A DNA stretch of 64,000 nt from Pseudoips prasinana (Eukaryota > Arthropoda > Insecta > Lepidoptera > Nolidae). Shown here in pieces: positions 43,076-51,661 of the stretch; the stretch's first letter is position 1; each line of letters starts with the position of its first letter. Both the position numbers and the translations under genes were made by a program. Under the pieces are notes generated by a model. It was not told the DNA's origin, ran no database searches, and was given only the letters and a program-made list of their open reading frames with translations. The stretch is from contig OX621266.1 of the NCBI GenBank assembly GCA_951640165.1, positions 6,324,001-6,388,000 of the forward strand, in the 5' to 3' direction.

Positions 43076-43385
43076 CGAACAAAAGCTTTGAAGCTTTGTC
43101 TCCGTTCAATCTATTTCTTCTTATAGCGGGAATCAGGGGAATTCCCCGCGCGATGCACATGTACGAACCTGTTCATACCTAGTTCATACATGTCGACGCA
43201 GGCCGCCGCAGGCGCCGCTATGTTATGCCTTCGACGTCCGATTTAAAAGTATCGGAGCTGAAGTTGGAACCGAAGGTGTAATAATAATCGGAGTCGGAGT
43301 CGGAGTCGAAGCTCCGTAACATCCCTGCTGTGTACTATGACCATTATACTGCCATCGTCAACCCGTCTGCCTGTTATCGAGATAT

Positions 43386-43426
43386 CCCCCCAAGATGATT
43401 CTTGGGGGGGGGGGGGGGGGGGGGGG
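43386..43426. repeat. C6 hairpin with a run of 23 G
   Basis: CCCCCCAAGA at 43,386-43,395 pairs with TCTTGGGGGG, and the G run continues to 43,426. The structure could be a hairpin or G-quadruplex. Run length may be affected by assembly. Confidence 0.85.
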
Positions 43427-43434
43427 ATAGAAAT

Positions 43435-43622
43435 ACTTACAACGGATAGAAATACTTATTTACTTTTTGTAAATATATACATACAATACACAGAAAACAA
43501 TCGGACCAAGACAAATAGACATAGGTATTTATGAACACAGATATTTGTCTTGTGCGAGGATCGAACCCGCATCCCTTGGATCAGAAAGCAGATTCGCTGC
43601 CAACTAAGTCATAGAGGTCCTC
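43435..43622 (-). repeat. tRNA-derived SINE
   Basis: On the minus strand the head has B box GGGTTCGATCC and A-box-like TTAGTTGGCAG, followed by a body with ATAAATACCTATGTC. Confidence 0.7.
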
Positions 43623-43734
43623 ACTACCTAAGGGGTTAAACTAAGGGGTGACCATCAACTTGAGCATCGTTGAATGTATTGAATCTTATGCCATTTGACT
43701 GTTCAACAAAGTAGACAACCCATTTACCAGCGCA

Positions 43735-43895
43735 GCATCCGGGTCACAGAGTTCCGTTCCGGGGACTCCTCCCATCAGGCGCCAAGAGAAGTCCACGGCA
43801 TGCGGCAGGTTAGGTTCAGTCCGACTTACCCACCCGTAGGCAGTTTTTGCGGGTGGCATACGAAGGCACCCCCCCTGCCTAAACAAAAAAAAAGA
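43735..43895 (+). mobile_element. GC-rich LINE 3' end with poly(A), second copy
   Basis: It shares GGCGCCAAGAGAAGTCCACG and CCCACCCG-AGGCAGTTTTTGCGGGTGGCAT with 16,734-17,096 and ends in a run of A. Confidence 0.7.
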
Positions 43896-45031
43896 CAACT
43901 CATTTACACAGCTGTTCGGTCTCTTATTATTTATAAGTAAGGTGGAAAGTGATTTGTTCGCATGACATCACGCGATTGAATAATATAATTCAATTGGGCG
44001 AAAATTAGACTTTATAATGGCCTGACATTTAATGCTGAATTTTAAAATAAATTATTTCATCGCAAACATTCACGTTGAAATAGCAAGATCAAATTACTAA
44101 ATGTAATCAAAATTGCGATTGAGCGGCCAGCAACTACATTAGAAATAATTTATTGCTAAGTATGTATGTACCTATGTATAATAATGAAGTCTTGTGTTTA
44201 TTATCGGAAACATTTTACGATTGAGGGGGAGCTCACTCCGCGTTTCTTTGATAACATTCATTCTGTTCACTTTATGGTCTGTGGGCTATTTGATATTTCA
44301 ATTGATGACAAAGAACAAACTGAGGCTTTAGTTAGAATTGGCAAAAAACCATAAAGTTAGTATACCTACGGAAGGTATACTAACTTTATGCAAAAAACTA
44401 AACATACGAATTTGTTCGAGCTCTCGACGAGCATGCAGCGCCATTATTTGCCAATCAGAATACTTGAACGAAACGGGAGGCCGTTTCTTTTTCTGTAGTG
44501 TACATAATACTCATTGGGTACACATTTAAACTGGATTTATATTTAAGATAGCTTGATTTTTTTTATGGTGCTTTAAATACATATCCTTTGATACCCCACA
44601 TTCTTCTACTATTTTGGTTTTTTTTTTAATCTTAATTTGACGTTTAATAAATTTAGGGAGGCTTGAGGCTACAGCCGGCTATTTAAAACGTCCAGTAAAA
44701 CAGTGTACAGCGTGGGCTCTAGTCATCTAGGAAATAAAACTACAAAAATAAGTAACCATTGCTAAAGATGGAGGGCATCTCTTTTGGAATATCAATTTTT
44801 CTTTGTTAGAGATGTTCTCATTGGAATCGAGACCGACGCGACGGCTCTTCGAGGCACGCAGACGCCCTCAACTAACCAAACCCCAAATCAAAACTTCGAC
44901 GTTGTCATATAACCTGCCTTAAAAGTACTTTGGTTATAGATCCCAAAATCGTACGTAATGCTCATATAAAATAACTAAATATAATTATTGGAATTATATA
45001 TATATTGGAATGTAGTAAAAAATATACTTAC
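43896..45031. other. Non-coding stretch, possible guanylyl cyclase intron
   Basis: It lies downstream of the exon at 45,032-45,181 on the minus strand and begins with a GTAAGT donor on that strand. A perfect 18-bp hairpin is at 44,350-44,390. No further cyclase exon is recognised here. Confidence 0.45.
44350..44390. repeat. Perfect 18-bp inverted repeat
   Basis: CATAAAGTTAGTATACCT and its exact reverse complement are separated by ACGGA. Confidence 0.9.
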
Positions 45032-45181
45032 TTGGGTAATAGCTGATACAGAAGCTCCTCACATTTCTTTTTCTCTTCTAAATAATCTTGTGTTCTTTCA
45101 CTAACTAATGACTCCAAATTATTTGCATACTGTTCCATACGAGAAAGCAAATTATCTAATATATTGCTACTTTCTTGAGTT
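45032..45181 (-). CDS. Single exon of a receptor-type guanylyl cyclase
   Basis: This 150-bp segment is bounded on the minus strand by an acceptor (TATCAACAG) and a donor (GTAAGTA). Its open frame encodes [19 protein letters not shown], then [20 protein letters not shown] and YQLLPK. This is the conserved coiled-coil linker between the kinase-homology domain and the cyclase catalytic domain of receptor guanylyl cyclases, where it holds the dimer in register for making cyclic GMP at the membrane. The phase is one base before the first full codon and two bases after the last. Neighbouring exons (kinase homology upstream, at higher coordinates; catalytic domain downstream) are not recognisable in the window, so flanking introns are long and full of transposons. 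The gene subtype cannot be told. Confidence 0.85.
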
Positions 45182-46409
45182 CTGTTGATAAAAAGTCACA
45201 GTTTAGTTACGTATTTCATTATAAAATCTTGAGGGAAATGTAATAAAAGACATCATTCAAATTCGATCCCTACTGAAATCACGTAAGCACCAATTCGTCA
45301 CGTAGCCAGCGTTTCGAAATGGTAAGATCAAACGATATGAATCATTTTTATTAGGTATCTTATATAGGTTAACATTTTTAGAAAGGGTCCAAAATATTGA
45401 CGTGGATGATCCTCTTTTAGGATAAATTGAACTCGGAAAAGAAGTGAGAAATCATTTGGCAAGTTCTTAATCAATATTTTTGATAATATGCCAGATTATT
45501 TCATTAGGGTCTCTGCTTTCACACCTTTTTTTGGACAAAAGTGTGTGACTTAAAAGTCTTTTAAGAAACTTATGTTTGCGATAAAGGTACACGTTAATAT
45601 AACGTACTATTGTTTTTGTTATGGTTATGACATTTAAGGAACTTTATTTGCCTACTTAAATTTAGCTGATTTGATAAGAGATAAATGAACTTGTACTCCT
45701 AGCTGTTTTAGTGATATTACTTTAATATCACTGAATTTTTGTACATTCAAAAATACACCTTATATCAACAGAAAAAGGATAAGTTTCAGTTGTTCTATCA
45801 ATCAGAGAGTTTGAACTTTGAGTAATGGAAGTAAGGCCCCTGGTGATCTCCATATTTGAGTTGTTGTTGTGTATAAATTAAATTATACGTATATTCTACA
45901 TGTTGTGCTCTGTTTAATAAGTACAGATAGCTATTTTAACATTCACCAAGTTCTCTATTAGCTAACAGAAATACGAACATAAGTTTTATCCGTTGGACTG
46001 TTTAATTTTTAAGCAACAATTTAGATGTCCGAAATATATTTGTAAGCTTCCGTGTAGCTATTAAAACCATTATTTAATCACTATATTACCTTATGTCTAT
46101 TACCCCTAGAGTAGATCGCAATCCCCGTACTATAGAAATAAATCACTGATAGCGGAGGGCTTCACAAACATGCAAATCATAGACTTTTTAAAATTTTAGC
46201 ACATACCTGCCTATATCAGAAAAAAACGAAAACATATGTTTAAAGTGTCTAAGATTTAAAACACAAAGAAGGCATGAACGTTCGAGTCTCACTAGGCTGA
46301 TATGTTTTATCTCAAAGAATAAACTTTCGCCGCGTCGATATTATGTCACCACATCTCACACTTGTGATCTCGGAGCACCTGCAAGAACTCACCATAAAGT
46401 TATTATAAC
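45182..46409. other. Non-coding stretch, possible guanylyl cyclase intron
   Basis: AT-rich with no repeats or genes recognised. The upstream cyclase exon is not seen. Confidence 0.45.
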
Positions 46410-47297
46410 TTTTTTTTTTTTTTTTTATTTATTTATTCAATATATTTTTCCTTGCACATTACATTTCACAAGCCGAACCGCAGAAACCTCTAAGGGTTTA
46501 TGTGGGTAGCGGCGAATCGTTCACACAGCATTATTGTTAGTGCTTAAAATCTACTACAATATCATTTTTTAAGGTAGTAATCTTTTAATTTAGATTTAAA
46601 ACCTTTCGCCCCCTCTATATATAATTTTTGCAGTTCTTCGGGAATGTTATTTGTAAATTTCGGAATGACGTATTCTGCAATTCTTGTGCCGTATAAGTTA
46701 TTTGTTTTGGGTAAGGTGAATTTATCTCTAGGTATATTTTGTCTTAAAAAGTCAGGTCGAGTATTTTTAACTAATAAATGTGACTGATTAGTTTCAGTTT
46801 AATTCAGATACTGAGTTTTGTCATATATATTCATGATTTTACAGTGCTTAAACAAACCGGTTTCGTTATCCTTATATATGTTTTTAATATGATTTGGAAT
46901 GATTATTTTTAGTAGCTTCAGCTGTAATTTATATATGTCGGCTAAGTATGATGTGTAGGTTCTTCCGTAACTACTTAGTCCGTAGCTTATTACAGAATCT
47001 GCTAAAGCCATATATAGCATCCGAAGTATTTTGAATGGCAGTTTATGTTTTAACACACTGAATTTACCTATGATGGCTCTAAGTTTGTTACATACATGGT
47101 CTTTATGTTGGTTCCAGCAAAAACGGCTATCAATAATTAGGCCTATGTACATATGGCTATGTACTACCTCTAAGGTCGGACACTTACAATCGATGTTGTT
47201 AGAACTATGTAGACATGTGTGGTCGTGAGCTTTAATACTTGGAGGTGCTGACCTGTTATGAGATGAATGAATGTGAACGATTTTAGTTTTAACTGAG
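46410..47297 (-). pseudogene. Non-LTR RT C-terminal half and 3' end (second half of a split element)
   Basis: The minus-strand frame reads LFIYLNSVKTKIV, a Cys/His-rich insert, VVHSHMYIGLIIDSRFCW and LRMLYMALADSVISYGLSSYG. This is the post-palm/thumb region of a jockey-like RT. A single in-frame stop at about 46,799 interrupts it; the same frame then continues (SHLLVKNTRPDFLRQNI to YYLKK) to a stop near 46,572. The 3' UTR ends in a T run at 46,410-46,426, the poly(A) tail. It probably belongs with the palm fragment at 49,627-50,095: that piece ends KWSHDNN and this one begins at the next expected block. Confidence 0.75.
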
Positions 47298-47436
47298 TTT
47301 AAATAAATAAATAATAAATAAATAAAAAAGGTTTTTATTCACGTAGACTTTAAAAAAGCGCTTGTAAATAGTCAGAACATGTTTGTAGTAATATAGTTGT
47401 ATACATTAGATATTATTTCTAGTAACGTTAATTATA
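47298..47436. repeat. A-rich tract and dispersed repeat
   Basis: (TAAA)n is followed by TTTATTCACG-AGACTTTAAAAAAGCGC and AGTCAGAACATGTTTGTAGTA, which is the reverse of 20,395-20,500. Confidence 0.65.
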
Positions 47437-49218
47437 AGATCAAAGGATAAGACAAACAACTTAGAACTATTACACACCAGTTCGGACCCTAAACAATCTT
47501 TAGATAGAGCAAATAATTTTTTCACATCTGTTGGTGAGAAGCTGGCTGCAAAAACGCTTTCAAATATTAATAAAAGCGAATCAGAACTAGCTCAACTAAC
47601 TAGTAGCTTATACCCCAACTCATCACTTATTCTTAACTCCTTTTTTGTAAGCCCAACCGACAATTATGAAGTCAATAAGATTATCTCAAACTTCAAAGAT
47701 GCTTCAGCCCCCGGCTGGGATGGCATATCTAACAAAATTCTCAAATTAAACAAACTGCACCTCACCGACCCGATTGTATTTTTGTGTAATTTAAGCATTT
47801 CCTCTGGAATAGTACCCACATCTCTCAAGATGGCAAATGTTTGTCCAATTTTTAAGTCCGGTGACAAGACCGTTGTGTCAAATTATCGTCCCATCTCTTT
47901 GCTCACATCGATGTCAAAAATCCTCGAGAAGATCATGAATACCAGGCTATTAAGCTACCTTGAAAAATATGGCATTCTATCAGGCAATCAGTATGGTTTT
48001 CGCAAGAACAAGTCAACGGAACATGCAGTTACAGATATAGTTGATTTTCTTGTCACCAAACTAGACAATGGTAACAAATGTACTGGTATATTCCTTGATC
48101 TTGCGAAAGCCTTTGATACCGTCTCTAGAAGCATACTTCTAAGAAAACTCGAAGGCATAGGCATACGTGGCATTGCTCTTGAGTGGTTCCAATCCTACCT
48201 TAACAATCGGGCACAGAGGGTTAGTCTAGGCAATAAATACAGTTCTTATGCCAGCCTTAACTACGGTGTACCGCAAGGTAGTGTATTGGGGCCTACTCTT
48301 TTCATTATATATATTAACAGCCTTTGCTCATTAACACTCAGTAAAGCAAAAATCTTTGCCTACGCTGATGACACAGCTATAATATTTTATGGTAAGACGT
48401 GGGAGTCGGTTTATGAGATGGCTGAGTCTGGTGTAAAGCATGTTTCCCAATGGTTAACTCACAATTTGTTGACACTAAATGCTGACAAAACGAAGGTAAT
48501 CAATTTCAGTGTCAGCGCAAGGAACACCTGCCCTACACACTTGACAATTAAATTGCATACCTGCCAAAGTGGCCGAGACTCTGATTGTTCGTGCAGATCC
48601 CTTGAACAGGTAGCTCACATTAAATATCTTGGTGTCTACATTGACAAGTACCTCAATTGGACAAAGCAAATAGAGCACGTAAGTGGACGAGTTAGGAAAC
48701 TGCTACACGTTTTTAAGAGAATGGGTCAGGTTGCGGATTCGAAGACTTTGAAAATGATTTATCACGCTTTGTGCGAATCTATCCTTATTTATTGTATACC
48801 TACATGGGGCGCTGCACTTAAGACCCACATAATAAGGGCAGAACGTGCACAACGAGCCGTGCTCAAGGTCGCTTACAAAAAACCTAGGCGCTATCCAACC
48901 AGTAGCCTATATCAAGAGACGGGTACAATGAGCGTACGACAGATATATATTATGGCAGTAGCTCTTAGGTTTCATAAAGAAGCCTTAGGCAAAGTGGAAC
49001 CCGAAACATATTCCCGAAGGAAACCTAGATGGCATAAACCAAAATGTAGACTTGATTTCGGTAAAAGATGTTTTCACTATATGGGCCCTTTTATTTATTC
49101 GAAACTACAAAACGAAATTAATTTATTACCTTTGTCGAGAATTAAATGCAAATCTCAAATAAAAATATACTTAAAAAGTCTAAATTACAGCGATGTAGAG
49201 AAACTAGTAAACTATTGA
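47437..49218 (+). CDS. CR1-like non-LTR RT, 5'-truncated ORF2 with intact 3' end
   Basis: An open frame of about 590 codons starts at the truncation point (no true start) and ends at 49,218. It covers the pre-RT region (NNFFTSVGEKLA, APGWDGIS), SNYRPISLLTSMSKILEKI, motif A FLDLAKAFDTVSR, motif B GVPQGSVLGPTLFIIYIN, the catalytic YADDTAI, thumb LTLNADKTKVINF and the C-terminal domain to LVNY. All RT catalytic residues are present. The endonuclease and ORF1 are missing, so this copy cannot move alone. It resembles element A ORF2 in the same window. Confidence 0.9.
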   Translation, partial: RSKDKTNNLELLHTSSDPKQSLDRANNFFTSVGEKLAAKTLSNINKSESELAQLTSSLYPNSSLILNSFFVSPTDNYEVNKIISNFKDASAPGWDGISNKILKLNKLHLTDPIVFLCNLSISSGIVPTSLKMANVCPIFKSGDKTVVSNYRPISLLTSMSKILEKIMNTRLLSYLEKYGILSGNQYGFRKNKSTEHAVTDIVDFLVTKLDNGNKCTGIFLDLAKAFDTVSRSILLRKLEGIGIRGIALEWFQSYLNNRAQRVSLGNKYSSYASLNYGVPQGSVLGPTLFIIYINSLCSLTLSKAKIFAYADDTAIIFYGKTWESVYEMAESGVKHVSQWLTHNLLTLNADKTKVINFSVSARNTCPTHLTIKLHTCQSGRDSDCSCRSLEQVAHIKYLGVYIDKYLNWTKQIEHVSGRVRKLLHVFKRMGQVADSKTLKMIYHALCESILIYCIPTWGAALKTHIIRAERAQRAVLKVAYKKPRRYPTSSLYQETGTMSVRQIYIMAVALRFHKEALGKVEPETYSRRKPRWHKPKCRLDFGKRCFHYMGPFIYSKLQNEINLLPLSRIKCKSQIKIYLKSLNYSDVEKLVNY

Positions 49219-49318
49219 TTAAAGTTCAAAATTCTTTTAAAACGACTGATTAGATTCAACAATGACATATAAGTTTTTTTTTTTTTTTTTGGAGACAAGA
49301 CACATGTACAAACACAGA

Positions 49319-49340
49319 AACACACGCACACACACACATA

Positions 49341-49398
<58 letters not shown>
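49319..49398. repeat. (CA)n microsatellite
   Basis: About 40 mostly perfect CA units with a few T interruptions, within the 3' UTR of the CR1-like element. Confidence 0.95.
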
Positions 49399-49401
<3 letters not shown>

Positions 49402-49626
49402 ATCTAGCCATATGCCATGTTTAAATGTATAAATTTATTTACGTTTAACTTTAATTTTCCTACATATATATATATAATTGTCATTTAATAATTTTATTGT
49501 ATTTTTGAACCTCGATGAAAGAGACTGGCCTCCACGACACAGGGAATCCTAGTGTGGAGACCAGAGATTTATGTAACTAGACTATATATTTTCTGAACAA
49601 TAAAGATTATTATTATTATTATTATT

Positions 49627-50095
49627 GTCGTGCGACCATTTACAAATTTGGTCGAAATTGTGTTGTAGTATTTTTTCAGCCTCATATATATTTTTGTGTG
49701 CCACTAAAATACATGTATCATCAGCGAATTGATAAAGGGACCCGCACTTTATAATATTAGGCATATCATTGACGTATAAAAGGTATTCCCATGGCCCAAC
49801 AATTGACCCCTGGGCTGTGCCTTTGGTGGAGATAATAAGGTCACTAAACTGGTTTTGTATCTTCACAGTGTTGTATCGGTTGCTGTGATAATTTTTAAGT
49901 AGTTCCAGTAAGGGACCCTGTATACCGTTTCGAGATAATTTATTATAAAGAGTATCCCACTTGAGAACATCGAAAGCTTTGCTGAAGTCGATGAATAGAG
50001 CCAATATCTGAACTTTATTGTGCAAATGCCCATTTACCTCATCGGTGAATTTACGCAGCAATTGAGTAGTACTCTTATCTTCATCTATTCAGTAA
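49627..50095 (-). pseudogene. Non-LTR RT palm fragment (first half of a split element)
   Basis: The frame encodes STTQLLRKFTDEVNGHL, motif A ALFIDFSKAFDVL, motif B GTAQGSIVGPWEYLLYVND and catalytic FADDTCILV, ending DQICKWSHDNN where the (ATT)n tail of the inserted CR1-like element begins. No start and no upstream endonuclease are present. With 46,410-47,297 it makes one interrupted copy. Confidence 0.8.
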
Positions 50096-50489
50096 GGAGG
50101 TATTTCCCCAATGTGCGCATTGAGTACAAAATGCTTACCTTTATTTAGTCAATGGCTCCCACATGACGGAACACAGTAAAAACGGCTTGACGCCGGACTT
50201 GTGTACATGTGAGTGCGGTACAATGCCAGGTGCACCAAGCGCACTAAGTATTATTGACTTTAACAGCACGCATTTTATCCTGCAGGGTTGTGGTTTTATC
50301 TCTGACATAGGTTGTCGACTGTTGTCTAATGACAACAACCGGGACTGACAGCTTAACGTACACGGAGACCGTCCGATATTAAACCACTTTACCCGGTCAT
50401 CCATCTATAGACTGCCTACGTGCCTAGGTGCTTCAGCAGGTCGTTTAACCTCGTCGATCAGTTACGGACTGGTGAAAGCAATTGGCTAA
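50096..50489. other. Non-coding stretch, repeat-like
   Basis: 50,338-50,400 (GGGACTGACAGCTTAACGTAC) resembles the reversed wording at 30,955-31,000 (GGCACGTTAAGCTGGCGGTCCC), a common type of moth repeat. No gene is visible. Confidence 0.4.
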
Positions 50490-50802
50490 TCTATACATAT
50501 AATAAATTCGTAGGAAAGTCAAAACTGTACATTGAATATTTTTTTAAAAGGATACTTGTAGCTAGATTTACTATCGATATCGAATACAAAAATATAGTTT
50601 ATAGAATTTTTGTCTGTTTGTCTGTATGTATGTCCGGGCTAAATTCAAAAAGTACTGCATGGATTTACTTCAAATTTTGCATGAATATTACTAAGAGATC
50701 GGGTCAACATATAGGCTACATATTATTACGCTATCACCTACGGTGGAGGAGCTGTGATCATTTATAAAGTTTAACGCGGGAAAAACCGCGGGGCACAGCT
50801 AG
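50490..50802 (+). mobile_element. Short non-autonomous Helitron
   Basis: The 5' end TCTATACATATAATAAATTC follows an A. The 3' end is GGGGCACAGCTAG followed by T. A hairpin CGCGG-GAAAAA-CCGCG lies about 10 nt before CTAG. This is the full Helitron terminal signature with A/T insertion site. It has no Rep/helicase. Confidence 0.85.
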
Positions 50803-50939
50803 TAATTAATAATGGCAAACATAGTACAAAATTGGTGGCGCACACTGGATCGAAAATCGAGTTTCGTGTATAAAAAATATTAACTTGTTTTCTAATTGGA
50901 AATTAATGTCGTATTATTAAAAAAATAAAATGTCATATC

Positions 50940-51161
50940 ATGGCTGCACGCCAGCGCCACGGAATTTCAAATACTTGGACTCGGGACGGAGTCATATATA
51001 TCCTGGATCGAGGTGGCAGCCGCCACAAGGTCGTCTCGATGGAGGATCTCAACAAGATCGGCTCTGCGCCGCAGCACACCAAGGAAGACGCTTCGAAAAT
51101 CGCGGCCACGGACACGTCTACTACGGCTGCAGTCGGGAAAACTCGAAGAACTAAGAAGTAA
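50940..51161 (+). pseudogene. C-terminal remnant of an FP-like ORF1
   Basis: A 73-codon frame contains NTWTRDGVIYILDRGGSRHK and VVSMEDLNKI, the counterpart of the last strand and helix of the FP-like domain in ORF1 at 3,112-4,020, followed by a basic tail (GKTRRTKK). The rest of ORF1 is missing, so the element is 5'-truncated at about 50,930. Confidence 0.65.
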
Positions 51162-51661
51162 TTCATGTTGACTTAATTTGTATCTTCTTAATATTGTTTA
51201 CGTGTGTTTACGCACATTAGCGATGTTTTTACATAATTGCATTTACGTATTTTCTGTTTCTACCTATTTTATTCATAATTTTTTATTGATTTCTAACTTT
51301 AAGTGTTGTTATGTTCTCATATTCTGAATTGTTTAGAATTCTATGATTTCTTTGTTATAACTTTACGTCATTTCATTTGTGATCTTTTCCACACTTGCAT
51401 AATAGAAACGTCAAATGACGCGTTTAACTTTTAATATGACACCATACCATAGACATCCTGTAATTCTACTACACGCTACTAGATTTCAAACGGGGTGAGT
51501 AGAAACAAACTTAAAACTCTCATTAATTCTCTTTACGCACTGAACTGGTAGGTTAGTTAAAGGTGATATTGGGTATTGTATATTTATTTGTTTTGTATTG
51601 TTGTTCTTAAGTATTTTACATATATTTATATTATTTAGTTTATTGAATTATTTTGTTTTTT

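Larger units (their letters stand above)
38388..43335. mobile_element. hAT-like non-autonomous element holding nested insertions
   Basis: The element proper is 38,396-43,327. Its ends are CAGGGATTTAACGGAG and the reverse complement CAGGGATGTTACGGAG (14 of 16 identical), matching the CAGGG start usual in hAT elements. The flanking 8 bp, ATGTGTAC on the left and CTGTGTAC on the right, agree at seven positions, as expected for an aged hAT 8-bp duplication. GGAGTCGGAGTCGG-type repeats lie inside both ends. No hAT transposase is present. Most of its length is later insertions. Confidence 0.7.
47437..49626 (+). mobile_element. 5'-truncated CR1-like element ending in (ATT)n
   Basis: The 3' UTR contains a T run, a (CA)n tract at 49,319-49,398, an AATAAA signal and the terminal repeat (ATT)n at 49,607-49,626, the kind of short tandem tail used by CR1-type elements. 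It is inserted in opposite orientation into another non-LTR copy. Confidence 0.75.

Noticed and set aside
49212..49397. Cys/Val-repeat ORF on the minus strand
   Set aside because: It is simply the (CA)n microsatellite read as protein.
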